Shown in pieces: positions 1-11,189 of a DNA stretch of 64,000 nucleotides. The notes beneath the pieces were generated by a model that did no database searches, was not told the origin of the DNA, and saw only the letters and a program-made list of their open reading frames with translations. This stretch comes from Undaria pinnatifida (lineage: Eukaryota; Sar; Phaeophyceae; Laminariales; Alariaceae), in contig JABAKD010000013.1 in assembly GCA_012845835.1 (NCBI GenBank), positions 11,677,701 through 11,741,700 of the forward strand, written 5' to 3'. The position numbers were made by a program, and so were the translations under genes. Each line of letters starts with the position of its first letter. Position 1 is the first letter of the stretch.

Positions 1-400
1 ACGCATATATCACAGCTGACGCAATTCATGCCTCCACCAGAAACATATAAAAGTGAAATCGGGAGTCAGTCTACGATGTGCCAGGTCCATACCGGTGCGT
101 ACGTCTCTCACGCCTGGAGAAACCGACTGTATACCGCAGTATACACACTCCCATGCCGGCACGTACGTTGTGAATTCAGTTCGTGTTCAGTATCATACCA
201 GTGCGTATGCATTGGTTTTGTTTTGTGTTTTTTCAATGATTTCACAAGAATCAATGTTAATATGTTAATATTAGCATAATTCTCTCGTTAACGGTATTAT
301 TCCACTCTCCTGGTACATTTGATGTTGAAATTCGAGTCGTATTTGCACGTATAACATATTTTTACACGTACGACAGATGAAGCAAGATGAAATACCGCGT
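1..400. other. Unassigned sequence at window start
   Basis: No coding region, RNA gene or clear repeat could be supported here. The sequence is moderately AT-rich and probably flanks, or lies inside the terminal part of, the DIRS-type element that follows. Confidence 0.4.
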
Positions 401-653
401 TTTGTTGTGTTTCTTTCGAATTGGTTCTTCATTAGTATCTGCGCCTTTTTGGGAGGGAGAATTCCCGAGTCTAGCACGCCCACTGCAGTCACCCTTTTTC
501 TGCAGTACTTCCTCGTGTCAGACTATAAACACTCCTCTCCCTCCCTTAACTCCGACCAGTCCTACTGCTACACACACAGTCTCGGACAGCCGAGTCCCCA
601 AGATGGTACAATACCATTCAACTCCTCCACCCCGAGGCCTGTCCAACGACTGT

Positions 654-1689
654 TTATTTCTGGCCCCACTGCGTCCCTTGTCCCGGTTCTCTCTGAGGAC
701 AACTGTCCTGCCGAGCTAATTTACGAGACACTAGTCCAGAATCTTCCATATTACTACGAGTATACACTTTATACGCATCCGATTTCCACCTCCCTTCCCT
801 CTGGATTACCCTTTCCGGCATCCCACCCCCTGCGGCCAAGCGCGACGCGCCCCCAATCCGGAGCGAGTGTAGTGCGAACTCTGCTGGGTCTTGCCCAGAC
901 TCAGCGACTACTTCCCGCAACGCTCGGAGTGCTTGCCCGTAAGTCCACACTGCCACGTTTTCCGACTGCCGGTAAGACGCTAACGGCGCTGCACTCGGCA
1001 AGTTCGGGTGAAGAGACATAAGTTCCACAAGCAGCACAACAGCGCCACCACCCTCGCGCGAGCTGGAGCCCACGCCCCGAACGTCCTTCCGCGTTCGAAC
1101 TAGTATGTTACCTGCTTGACCCTGGTCCCCTTTGTGACCGCGGAACCGTATCTCGACCAAATCTGCTTCCCGCCATCGCAAAAGGGCAACTGCTGTCTCC
1201 CCGAGTAAAACGCGACATCCCCTCGAGTTAAGCAATGCACCTGGTGCACCACACCGGTATCCGTCGCAAATAATTCATCGGACCGCGTCATCAAAAAATA
1301 CCCCAGAGCTAGACAGAGCCAAAGGACCCGGCCGCCCCTGCCCCAGGACGCACCAGTGTTTCCCCTTCCAACAGCATGTCCCATGACACCGGGCGGCGCA
1401 CGCGCGACTTCGTACCAGCTACCGCATGAGCCCGAGATATCCCGCTGAACACGCGTTCCAGCAGTGGTGATTTGGTCGGGAGCTCCATGCCTACCTCTAC
1501 GCGATGAAAATATTGCATTGCAGCAATCTTACTCTTAATCGTGCCGACCTTATTCCCTTCCGCCGCGCAACACCAAGCAGCGAAATCCACTAGCGCCCAG
1601 ACCATGTCACTCACGGGGGTGTCGCCCGCAAAATACAGAGCAGCGCCCGTCAACCCTCGAAATTTGATCCAAGACCTGAAAGATGACAC
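654..1689 (-). pseudogene. Tyrosine recombinase of DIRS-type element, frameshifted
   Basis: Three overlapping minus-strand reading segments (1689-1309, 1384-1100, 1235-654) together form one tyrosine recombinase, so at least two frameshifts lie near 1330-1380 and 1190-1230. Catalytic landmarks appear in the expected order. There is an Arg in the segment MTRSDELFA. The box HSLRIGGAS gives the H-x-x-R pair. GRWKS carries Trp where many family members have the second His, and YKVYTR carries the candidate nucleophile Tyr. In this order the enzyme integrates a circular cDNA. The fold call is secure; this copy cannot be active as it stands. Confidence 0.85.
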
Positions 1690-2339
1690 TTAAGTGCGCT
1701 GAGACGAGCCCGCAACTGACCCACGGATGTACTGGACGCTAATATCCCTGTACACAGGTCTCTCCCATGCTGGCCCAGGTCCTGCTCCTGCCAATTGATG
1801 TCCGGACGATATTCGCGGAGGTGTCTGTTAACATTGTCACGTTCCCATCGAGAAATACCATCCGCCAACGTATTCGCGACGCCTTTCACGTGTTTCGCGC
1901 GAAAATACCACCCGCTGCGCATTTCCAAGCATCCTAACATACGCATCAAAGTTCCCGATCTAGGCTCTTTCCCCCCTCGACATTTGCTTATCCAATGTAC
2001 CGCCGCCATGTTATCGCCCAGCATTAGCACATTCTCGCCCCCAAACCGCGGCCTTGAGCCGGCGCCTACGACCAACGCCCACGCCGTGACAACCATCCCC
2101 AGCAGTTCGAGGACGTTAATTGAAAGGTCGTCGTGACCCTGGACATGCTCGCTTAGCCGAGACTTTGCTTTCCGGTCTAGATCAAACCGCCACCACGCCC
2201 CTGTTCCCAAGCAATACCCTCCCACGGCCGTTCCCGACGCATCGGACACAAGCGTACGCGAACGGCGCTGCAGGAAAAACGTATGGAGCGGCGACGACAA
2301 ATGGCACCCCAATCGTGCGAATTCCTCGCTCATCATCAA
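1650..2339 (-). pseudogene. RNase H domain of DIRS-type element
   Basis: This minus-strand open segment has the RNase H signature in order: VSDASGTAVGGY with the first Asp, NVLELLGMVV with the catalytic Glu, GDNMAAVHW with the next Asp, and ANTLADGISRW with the last Asp. It follows the reverse transcriptase in another frame, so a frameshift lies between about 2360 and 2450, and it overlaps the start of the recombinase segment in a different frame. RNase H degrades the RNA strand of the cDNA hybrid. The assignment is secure and the polyprotein context is broken. Confidence 0.85.
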
Positions 2340-4092
2340 CCGCCAAAAACCAACGTCCGCATGAAACTCTTGGCCGAGGGCTAGCCGTCCTCCCCTTCGA
2401 CCGCGGACTGCTACCGCCGAGCTTCTCCCGCCACCGCTTTACGGGTGGCAGGCCAAGCTGGTTAAGCATGCGGCGAACGAAAAACTTACCCGGCCGCACC
2501 ACTTCGCTAGCATACAATAACTTCCCGAGCAGCTCCCGTACCTCGGATTCTAATGCATACCGACGACTCCGCGGCCACTTGAGGATCCCCGTCAACTTAG
2601 CCACTTTAGCCTTGGTGAGCGATATAGTCATTGCTACCTAATCAATTTCCCACCCAAGGACTTCCAACTGAGTATCCCAGTCAGTAATTTTGTGTTTCGA
2701 CAAGAGTGGGGGGTCTGTTGGAGCGCGATCGCCAAACAAGCGGAAGTGATCGGACGCTAAAGACGCCGATGCACACAAACAGCGATCGCCAGAGGGATAC
2801 CATTGCACCTCAACGGAAACACCATCATCGACGTAAAAGCGCACGAAGAAAGAATCATCCGCGCCGCCCCCCCGCCCAGGAGGGGCGACGTAACCCGGCG
2901 GCAGCGCCGCTGCTCTCGATTCGCAAGGCGGCCTCACAACAACGTGCCGTGTCGCCTCGCGACCGCTGTCGGTGCACACTGCACCACGATAGGAAGTGTT
3001 ATTGTGAGCATGCTCTAACGCCGACGCAAACAAACACCAAAAACCTGGACTGTTGCGCCAACCAAATTGGAGTCGCCGGTCGACCACAACCAAGCCACCG
3101 AAAACGTATCCAAACACAGGCTTGCGCGTTATCTCAACTGGCACTTGCCGAAACGCATCCTTCACATCCATTTTGCTCAGCACGATGCGTGCCCCGCGAC
3201 CGAATCGTTGCCGCAGATACAGGATACGCCATATAATATCGCGCAGGACGTGACCGAGCTCACACTCAGGAGCCGACGAAAAATCGGTGTCTTCGTTGAC
3301 GCTTATCGTTGACGGGCCGCTCGAGAACATTAAATCATGCACCACGCGCAATTTCGTACTGGATTTGATTACTGCTAGCGGCGAGACACGCAGACCCGGT
3401 ATGCATGCCGCCGCCTCGCGGGGGAAGACGAACGCGCGGCCGAATTTAACGTCGTCACGGATCTTGTCAGTAATTTCATCCACGAATCCATCCGCGCTGC
3501 TATGATTTGAGTATCGTAGCGCGAAGGCCAGGTCCCCCCCACTAGCGACACGCACCGGAACCCCACGCTCCGCAAGACATACGAGTTGTGCGATCTCGGG
3601 AAAATGTTTCTCGCCCCCAAACCAATCCTGGATTCGCGAAGGATTCAGACACTGCCCCGAAAACACGCGTTCCGGTTTCATCATGCAATCAAACTGGCAC
3701 TCGTGTGCTTGTAAAAACAGCAGTAACGCATTCGCCACGCGCTGCAAAGCTCGTGTAGCAGCTACTCGGTCCGTATCGCTCCCACTCGAAAGGTACCGCC
3801 AAGCTGCTACGCACTTGTTTAAACCCTCCGCCTGCCGCCGAGTACTGTAACCGTGCTCAGACCGGCTCGGGCACGCCCGGTCCTGTTCCTGAGACAACGT
3901 TGCCACACCCCCAACGTTGCTCACCCCACTGTCCTCGAGGCGAGGGCCGACCCCACCTTCGTAAACTGGCCTCGGCCGCGAAAGTTCGGCCCCCATGACT
4001 TCCTCTACGGACACAATCGGACCTACGCGCTCGACACCGCACTTCCCCCCCCTGGGCACACCTGAGTTTGACCTTGTGACCGACCCCGGCAT
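2182..4092 (-). pseudogene. Reverse transcriptase of DIRS-type element, interrupted by in-frame TAG
   Basis: The main segment (4092-2638) carries the RT blocks: KLRVVHDL, then SKMDVKDAFRQVP with the first catalytic Asp, then FGWRNSPGFWC, then the FYVDDG box with the Asp pair at about residue 420 of 484. The segment ends at TAG (2640-2638). The same frame continues as VAMTISLTKAKVAKL and LLGKLLYASEVVRPGKFF, which is the expected thumb/connection continuation. The TAG is therefore a nonsense change inside one protein rather than a true end. No in-frame Met beyond the one at 4092 is clearly favoured, because the upstream sequence is disturbed by an inverted duplication. Confidence 0.88.
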
Positions 4093-4294
4093 GACGAGCT
4101 GCGGCCTTGCTCCCGAGGTCGGCCCCGCCCGCAGGCGGGGCCCGCACCCCTATTTCCCGTCTCCCGCCGCTGTGCCCGCAGCCGCTCCTCCTCCTTGCGC
4201 CCCCGCCGCCGCTTTCCCCGCGGCAGTCGAGCTCTCCTTCGCCCCCCCTGCTTTCCTAGCGCCCGCCCCCTTGCCAGCCGCCCCCCCCGGTTTG

Positions 4295-5057
4295 ACCGTA
4301 ATCGGTTGGTCAAGCTGATCAACTCCGACCTGACTGATTGGAGCTCGGAATTATTTCGGGCGGGAGTGATCGCGGGCTCAAATTGGTTGGAACCACCTGC
4401 CGTGGGGCAGCTTCCCGCTGTGGTGGTGCCGATATGGACTCGACTGGACGCCTTCCTCAACTCCGGGGGGTTGATGCACGTGGAGGAACAGGCAGCCGAG
4501 CGCCAACGCTCCTCGGTGGCGTGGGGGCATGTTTGGAGATGCTTCTTGAACCTCCCTTTCAGCTTCGAGACGCGGTACGATTTGGGGTGGAACGACGTCT
4601 TGAGGCGCTGGGCCGCCTCGGGGTGTAAGCCCATCACCACGGCCATGGCTGGCTCGATTTGGGCTGGGCCGCCTCGGGGTGTAAGCCCATCACCACGGCC
4701 ATGGCTGGCTCGGGGATGATGGGCTTACACCCCGAGGCGGCCCAGCGCCTCAAGACGTCATTCCACCCCAAATCGTACCGCGTCTCGAAGCTGAAAGGGA
4801 GGTTCAAGAAGCATCTCCAAACATGCCCCACGCCACCGAGGAGCGTTGGCGCTCGGCTGCCTGTTCCTTCACGTGCATCAACCCCCCGGAGTTGAGGAAG
4901 GCGTCCAGTCGAGTCCATATCGGCACCACCACAGCGGGAAGCTGCCCCACGGGAGGTGGTTCCAACCAATTTGAGCCCGCGATCACTCCCGCCCGAAATA
5001 ATTCCGAGCTCCAATCAGTCAGGTCGGAGTTGATCAGCTTGACCAACCGATTACGGT
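4295..5057. repeat. ~340 bp inverted duplication of the gag 3' part
   Basis: Arm 4295-4636 is the reverse complement of 4717-5057 with only a handful of differences (one G/C, one G/A, one C/T and a one-base indel were seen). The 80 bp spacer contains a further direct copy of the inner end of the left arm (about 4665-4712). The arms would form a near-perfect long hairpin. This is either a real foldback duplication or an assembly or template-switch artefact. Confidence 0.9.
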
Positions 5058-5754
5058 TGGCAGGGACCATCATAATCTGGAAATAGTCCAGAGCGTGCTC
5101 CCGGATCACCCCTATCCCCTTCTCGAACGCCCCGGCTAGGATTTGGAGGCGTGCGGCCGATGCCGGGTGGCCAATGCCATAGCCTACCACTGTGCACACG
5201 GCGTGCGAGAGGATGGCGAGTTGGTCCGCCAGCGGGAACCTGGATTCGGCAATGCTGTTCGCGGTGGCGCTCCGAGGCATGTATTCTGCGACATCGAATC
5301 CCGAGAGCGTTTCCAGCAGGGTGGCGATATCACTGGTTACCAGCACCCGTTTCTGCAGCAGGTCCTGGATCTCCTGGCGCTTCGCTCCCGTCAGCGAAGA
5401 CCGTTCTCCGGCGATCATCCAGTACTTGCGGGACGTCGGGTTCTGCCATAGCCCCAAACGTGCTTTGGCCGCCATTTTTTCCGCGTGGCTCCCTGGCCCA
5501 GCCACAGGCAGCGGAGCCGCGCCACCCGGTGGCTCGCCTGGCCCAGTGACGCCCGCGATCGGCCCTGCTGGCCCCTCGGCAATGCCCACCGGCGCGCCCT
5601 GCTGAGCGACCCCGCCTCCTGCGGCCTGGCCTGGCACGACGGCGTCCTGCAGCATGCCCTGCATCTGGGCTAGCATGTCCGCTTGCTGGTCCGGACGTGC
5701 ATCGACGTTGTGAAGACCTGCTTCCACGAAAGCACGTAGAGCGCCGAGCTCCAT
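4634..5754 (-). pseudogene. Gag-like protein of DIRS-type element, frameshifted
   Basis: The minus-strand ORF from the Met codon at 5754 encodes about 316 residues. It has an Ala/Gly/Pro-rich N-terminal third (QAAGGGVAQQGAP), then a folded-looking region with EIQDLLQKRVLVTSD and NRLVKLINSDLTDW. It runs out of frame near 4830. There this copy has one G fewer than the inverted duplicate at 4295-4636, in which the frame stays open through HVWRCFLNLPFSFETRY. No zinc knuckle is visible. The position upstream of RT suggests the structural (gag) protein; homology to a named gag family was not established. Confidence 0.65.
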
Positions 5755-5899
5755 CTGGCCCTACGCCCCTCCTTCCGGCCCGGGGCCATCCTCCTTGTGC
5801 TCGGCCCCAGAGCCGGGCTCGGCGACGCCGCCAGGCCCCTCGTCCTGCCCACTCATCGCGTCGGTAGATCACCCGGCTTGCGGCTCCGTTTGAGAATTG

Positions 5900-6650
5900 T
5901 TTTTTTTTTTGTTAATCCCCTGTAAAACAAACTGTTTTTGAAAAAAAAACACGGGAGAAAAAACTTGCCCTCCGGCTCTCCGCGAAGCTGAAGAAAAACC
6001 ACTGATTAGCCAGTCACTATTCTTACGTAGCTTCCACCGCCTGTTCTCCCCACTGCACACTGTCTTCGAATCGTGCAAGTCGGCGGTCCTACGCGTACCA
6101 CTTCTTCTGCTCTACGTATTGTATACCACGGCAGAAAACCCGAATGCTCGCAGTTGTGTGATCGAAACGGTTGGCTCGTCGCGGAAGAACGCCTTCCAAC
6201 TTAATAAGAACTCCTCAATTCTCTCTTTTACAACAAAATCCAAATTGATACTTCGTCCCAATCTTCCACTTTATTCTGTTAATATTCGTTGAGAAGTCGT
6301 CTCAGCTTTTTTGCTTTTTTTACACCCAAGCAGGATGACGAGAGTTCAAATTTCAAATTTCTTTTTTTTTCTTCTGAACATTGAAGAAACCGAACTAAAA
6401 TGTAACATCTAAAATTACTTCTAGGTATATCGTATTTTTTGTGTGTGGCGTGTGTTGACCAATGAAACATCCAGAAGCGTCAGCAGTTGACCAATGAATG
6501 GGGGGCTTTATCGAATGAGTCGTGAGTGGTAATTGGTAAGCTCTACTGCTGCTGTCTACTGCTACGAGTGCCTGGTATGATATTATAGCAAAATCGGTAA
6601 AATAACATATTCACCAGTAAAACCCTCTCGATTGTCTGACCTTTAGATTA
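5900..6650. other. AT-rich non-coding stretch with one dispersed repeat
   Basis: No gene was found. Homopolymer A and T runs occur at 5900-5950 and 6360. Positions 6440-6555 contain a repeat with the phrase TTGACCAATGAA that recurs at about 13490-13585, including the phrase GTAAGCTCTACTG. Confidence 0.6.
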
Positions 6651-8080
6651 GACGTGGGCACCGGATAGCTTTTCCGTCAAACCGAAAACCGGACAGGAGG
6701 CGTTAACGACGAAAAGACCGGGAAGGGTGGAGAGAGCTTGTTGTGATGTCACAGCAGTGTCTTGTTGGTTCGCTTTGGCGAGAATGTAGTTGTCGGGAGG
6801 CGTGTTGGTAAAAGCAAAATGACAGCAGTGTTCTGGTCGCTTTGTTGAGGAGACACTTATCGGGAGGCGTGTGTTGATACCAGAATCACAGCAGTAGTGG
6901 TTTTGTTGGCTCGCTTTGGCGAGAAGGCAGTTGTCGGGAGGCATGTGTTGGTGGGAGCTGAATATTAGTGGCTTGGTGGCTCTCCTTTGAGAGAAATTAG
7001 CTATTGGGAGGCGTGTGTAAATGGGAGCAAAATCACAGTGGTTAGGTGGCTCGCTTTGGCGAGAAGGCAGCTATCTCGAGGCATGTGTAGGTGGCAGTAG
7101 CCTTCGCGATGTTCTCACCCCACAAATCATACCGGATAAAGTACAAGATATATTTCGATTTTCAAGATGGTCCGCGCATTTTTCATCAGTTTTCCAAAAC
7201 GTGCGGCGAAGCCGCGCCGGGTCCGAGCCCTAGCCTGGGTTAGGGTTAGGGTTAGGGTGGGTCGACGCCCTGTCGCGATTTGCCCAAAAAAAAACACAAA
7301 AACATAATAAACAGCTTTAAAACCTCTTCTAACGTGAAATGTATTTGGTACTTTATTTGGTACGATTTGTGGGACAAAGCCGGTGAAGGCGCCTCTGTCG
7401 GTGTAGGTGGTAGAGAATTCACATTGATACTGGTTTGGTAGTTCGCTTCGCCGAGAAGGTAGTTGTCGGGAGACGTGTGTTGGTGGGAGCTATATCGCAG
7501 CGCATTTGGTGGCTCGCTTGGCGAGGTTGCACTTGAGAGGAAGTCTTGTGCTGGTGGGAGCTGCGTCACAGCAGTGTTTTAGTGTCTCGCTTTGGCGAGA
7601 AGGCAGCTATGGGGAGGCGTGTGTGGTTGGGAGGTGAATCGCAGTGGTTAGGTGGCTCGCATTGGCGAGAAGACAGTTATCGCGAGGTGTGTGTTGGTGG
7701 GAAAAAAGTCAACGGTGTTTTGTTGTCTCCGTTCGGCGACAAGGCAGTTATCGGAAGGCGTCTGGTGGTTGGAGCCAAATGAATGTGGTTTTGTGGCTCA
7801 TTTTGTCGGGAAGGCGGGAATCGGGGGGCTTGCGGTGGTGGGAGCTAGATCACAGCGCTTAGGTGTCTTGCTTGGCGAGATAGCACTTCAGAGCAAGTCG
7901 TGTGTTGGCGGGAGCGTAACGGCAGTGTTTAGGTGGCTTGCTTTGGCGAGGAGGCAGTAATCGGGAGACGTGCCTTGGTTGCAAAATCAAAGTTGTCCGG
8001 TGGATCGCTATGCCGAGAAAAAACAGTAACTGGGAGACGTGTTGTTGGCGGTAATTCCCAATGTTTTGGTGTCTCGTATC
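6650..8080 (+). repeat. Tandem array of ~70-80 bp units (family E), locus 1
   Basis: Degenerate units contain the phrases GTGGCTCGCTTTGGCGAGAA, GGCAGTTATCGGGAGGCGTG and GTTGGTGGGAGC. About six units lie at 6690-7110 and about nine at 7430-8080. The break at 7110-7430 has no units but contains three TTAGGG motifs. The array starts just after the phrase GTGGGCACCGGATAGC (6655), which also occurs at 12317 beside the second array. The short ORFs across it are products of the periodicity. Confidence 0.85.
7228..7258 (+). repeat. Interstitial TTAGGG motif (three units)
   Basis: Three consecutive GGTTAG-type hexamers match the TTAGGG telomere repeat. They lie inside the unit-free gap of tandem array E, far too short to be a functional telomere. 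Confidence 0.7.
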
Positions 8081-8735
8081 AGCCAGACGCAACTTTTGTA
8101 CGGTGTATGCCACCTGCAGACGCTGAATAGGTCAGCGGGCTGAGTTCTATTCCGTGTGTTGCTTTATCGTGTGTCGTTAAGCTTGAACCGAGTACAGCCC
8201 CTCCTGTGTAAGGCGGTCAGTTGTCAAAAGTCCTGCGTACCCAGTCAGTGTCACGCATACGTCTCCTCGTGCAACATCATTGGGAGAGTCGTCCCACCCA
8301 TTATGTTGGTCTCGAGTACGTCCTACTCGAGTCTCGTATCGTAGCATAATTTATGTTCCTTCCCCCCGTGGCTACTCGTACTGTGACTGTTGCCGGCGCG
8401 CGGGCCCGCATGTCGTTCAAGGCGTTGATGGCGCCCTACAGCGGCTCAAACCGGGTACAATATGCTGCGTCGTACACAGATTAACGTATTATACATACAT
8501 GAAGACGAGGCCTGAGCAGTGGAATCTCAAGAAGCGCCACATATTTGCACTATATATAGCAGCATACCACGTAGGCACTAAGCGTGTACCGGTAGCATGT
8601 ATCAGCTACCTACCAGGTGTGTGCCAGTGGAAGTGTAGGCAGCGTTACGAACACTATAAGAGGAGGGCAGGCATTAAAACAGGAGTAAGACTAAACTGTA
8701 GTTGCACTGCTGACACACGCTTGTAGTCGCGTACA
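8080..8735. other. Non-coding stretch
   Basis: One 148-codon open stretch exists at 8280-8726, but its composition (many Cys, Tyr and Arg, no motif, no repeat of a known family) does not support a gene. Nothing else could be recognised. Confidence 0.5.
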
Positions 8736-8741
8736 GGTGGG

Positions 8742-8925
8742 AGGTATGCATTCAAGATGTTACCCGTGCCTTTGCTCGACAACGTACTTACACGCACGAG
8801 GTAGGTCTGTATTCAAGATGATACTCGCACTTATTTTCTGCAACGTAAGTGCACGCATGAGGTACGAGGTACCGATTCAAGACAATGCTCGTACTTGAGT
8901 TGGACAACGGACGCGTGCTACTGCG
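8742..8925 (+). repeat. 61 bp tandem repeat, about three units
   Basis: Units start at 8742, 8803 and 8864 and share the phrases ATTCAAGAT, CTCGNAC and CACGCANGAGGTA. The third unit is truncated. Confidence 0.8.
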
Positions 8926-9363
8926 GAATAGATGCCATATGCTGGAACGCACTTAATCTGCAGGCTAGACGCCGTATATTTGTATTACATTGTACTACAG
9001 CAGCAGTGCCATATGTTGGTGTAATAGTACTACTGCTGTAAGCAGCATAGATAATGGCAGCAAGAGTAAGTAAGGTGAGATGTACCTGCGGGTCCGAGAC
9101 ATGAACACATGGAAATACTACGCATGGAAATACTAATTTCGTGCGTATGATACTCTTACATAACTGCGTATGATAACTGGCACGCGGCAGTGCATACCAA
9201 ACCTGCAAACATGAAACGTACCAGGTATGCAACAGCAGCAGTACCACTTTGGTCGGGTACGCAATGATCGTTGTAAAATTAACATCACGTGAAATGGTTC
9301 TTACTTTTCCGCCCGGAGTAGTGAAATACCGAGTACAATAGCAGTACCTGTGGTTTTGTGTCC

Positions 9364-9536
9364 GGTCGCCCCGGTGGCGTACCAGGTTGTCCTCGAGCCT
9401 GGTATAGGTCAGTTCCGTGAGTTCGAATCCCCCCGAGTGCATACCTGGTACTCGTATAAAGTCGCGGGGACTTTTTCTTGTGCACAAATTGACTTGCGGA
9501 AAGCGCGAGAGCGTGAGTTAGCAACAACACTCGATT
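9364..9536 (+). mobile_element. tRNA-derived SINE, copy 1
   Basis: The copy begins GGTCGCCCCGGTGGCGTACC, which resembles a tRNA 5' half with an internal A box (TGGC...). It continues to GAGTTCGAATCCCC, a close match to the Pol III B box, then a non-tRNA body with GGGGACTTTTTCTTGTGC, and ends in ACACTCGAT. It is nearly identical to the copy at 9683-9847. The tRNA-like region does not fold into a full cloverleaf, so it is not called a tRNA gene. Confidence 0.75.
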
Positions 9537-9682
9537 AAAAATCGACGAGTAAGTGGGATTGCTGAACCCTATGCGTGATGAAAATTGAAGGCAAGAACCG
9601 GGGGGAAGAAGGGACGACACCTGTGACCACGGCTTGTCCAGAAGCTGGAAAGTTGATGTGTGTGCGAAAAAAAAAAAATGGT

Positions 9683-9847
9683 GTGGTCGCCCCGGTGGCG
9701 TACCAGGTTATCCTCGAGCCTGGTATAGGTCAGTTTCGTGAGTTCGAATCCCCCAGAGTGCATACTCGTATAAATTCGTGGGGACTTTTTCTTGTGCGCA
9801 AATTGACTTGCGGAAAGCGCGAGAGCGTGAGTTAGCAACACTCGATG
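9683..9847 (+). mobile_element. tRNA-derived SINE, copy 2, with target-site duplication
   Basis: This copy has the same structure as the one at 9364. It is flanked by an 11 bp direct repeat AAAAAAATGGT at 9672-9682 and 9848-9858, the expected product of LINE-mediated insertion at an A-rich site. That fixes the element boundaries well. Confidence 0.82.
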
Positions 9848-9924
9848 AAAAAAATGGTATGATATAATACCTGCCGTAGCTCCAACTCATCTCCGCACTG
9901 GGGGGCCCCCCCCCCCCCCCCCTT

Positions 9925-10520
9925 TGTTCCTCGCCCAGTTCGTTCAAACGCCCCACTTACAATCGAAATCGGCCAGGAGTAATAAACACTTCTAAGCAAT
10001 TGTTATCAGGTCATTATCTGTCTAGCCATCCATGACGTAGCTTTCATTAATCCCCCCTCCCACGCCCCTTCCCCACACCCCGCACGATCGCCTAGACCCA
10101 GCACCGCGCGTATAGCAAGCCCCTACATATATGATTAATACGCGCGATCGGAGGATCACACACAATGTTGCGAACATCAGTGTCGACCAAATCCTTGATC
10201 TCATAGCTGTTTATTTTAATATTTTATTATAATATTTTATGTGACCTAAACCTCTCGAACCCCCCCCCCCCGCGCCCCCCCGCCCTTTTTTTTTTTTTCC
10301 CCCTCGCGTCCTCTTGCTTAAACGCCCCACCTAATATCGAAATCCGCCAGAGTAATAAAACACTTCCACGCCGTGGATATCGCCTCGTTATCTTTTTAGA
10401 GCCGTCCATGCCGCTGCTGCAATTCCCACCCACCCCCGCCCCCAACGCCTCCTCCTTCCCCACCACCAGCACCATCGCCTAGACCTAGCACCACGCGTAT
10501 AGCAAACCCTTACATCTATG
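9925..10520 (+). repeat. Duplicated ~215 bp segment (9925-10140 and 10305-10520)
   Basis: Both copies share AAACGCCCCAC, ATCGAAATC, AGTAATAAA and CATCGCCTAGAC or CGATCGCCTAGAC, then CGCGTATAGCAA. They are separated by a C-rich tract at 10258-10300. A further C-rich tract, without genes, follows at 10520-10690. Confidence 0.75.
10133..10235 (+). repeat. Dispersed repeat D, copy 1 (diverged)
   Basis: It contains ACGCGCGATCGGAG, ATCACACAC and CATAGCTG, the core of a repeat seen again at 10850, 11024, 19092 and 49640. Family type is unknown: no terminal inverted repeats or LTRs were seen. Confidence 0.65.
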
Positions 10521-10849
10521 CCACCTAAAGCCCTCCCCCCCCCGCCCCCCGCCCCCCCCCGCCACATCCCCCCCCCCTCCCCCACAAGAAGGATTTATAG
10601 TTTCCACAGACAAATTGACCTTCCCCACCCGTCCCCTTCCCCCCCCTGCCCCCCTCCCGCCCCCCTTTTGATCAAAATCAGGCCCCCACGTCCTAAAAAA
10701 CTCCGCCCTCCCCTCACCGGATGTTCGACTTACAGGATTCACTTGATAAACGGATGCATTTCCTTCCACAGCTGTCAGATTTTGTCCCCCTCAGAAACGG
10801 GTTTTATAGTTTTCGCGCACAGACTGCCTAACATTACGCTGTTGACCCT

Positions 10850-11010
10850 GATAGCTACACTGTAGTTGCAAGGGGAGTCGCCGACCTATATCCTTAATGA
10901 GGACACACAACCCGTAATACGCGCGATCGGAGTATCACACAGCTTGCAAAGATGAGTTTCGACAAAATATTCGATCTCACAGCTGGAGTGCATTTTAATT
11001 TTTATAGTAA
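10850..11010 (+). repeat. Dispersed repeat D, copy 2
   Basis: It carries the full phrase set: AAGGGGAGTCGCCGACCTAT, TAATACGCGCGATCGGAGTA, GCTTGCAAAGATGAGTTTCG and ATCTCACAGCTGGAGTG. It is tandem with copy 3, with a period of about 174 bp. Confidence 0.8.
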
Positions 11011-11023
11011 TACCTGGTACAAG

Positions 11024-11185
11024 CTACACCAACTGTAGTTCCAAGGGGAGTCGCCGACCTATATGCTTAATGAGGACACACACCCAGTAATACGCGCGAT
11101 CGGAGTATCACAGCTTGCAAAGATGAGTTTCGACGAAATCTTCGATCTCACAGCTGGAGTGTATGTTCATTTTTATGAGAACATA
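11024..11185 (+). repeat. Dispersed repeat D, copy 3
   Basis: It has the same phrase set as copy 2, with few differences. It directly follows copy 2, making a two-unit tandem. Confidence 0.8.
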
Positions 11186-11189
11186 CGGT

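Larger units (their letters stand above)
400..5900 (-). mobile_element. Degraded tyrosine-recombinase (DIRS/Ngaro/PAT-type) retrotransposon
   Basis: Read on the minus strand, the order is gag-like ORF, reverse transcriptase, RNase H, tyrosine recombinase. RT plus RNase H plus a tyrosine recombinase, with no integrase or protease, is diagnostic of the DIRS order, and a recombinase at the 3' end fits Ngaro/PAT-type layouts. The copy is dead: it has an in-frame TAG inside RT, frameshifts before RNase H and within the recombinase, and an inverted duplication between gag and RT. The outer limits are approximate because the terminal or split direct repeats typical of this order could not be delimited by eye. 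Confidence 0.85.

Noticed and set aside
4023-4719. Open frames on both strands across 4.0-4.7 kb
   Set aside because: They are the sense and antisense readings of the inverted gag duplicate and not separate genes.
7228-7258. Telomere or chromosome end
   Set aside because: Only three TTAGGG units, embedded in other repeats on both sides.
8280-8726. 148-codon open frame
   Set aside because: No recognisable motif and it lies between repeat arrays; consistent with chance.
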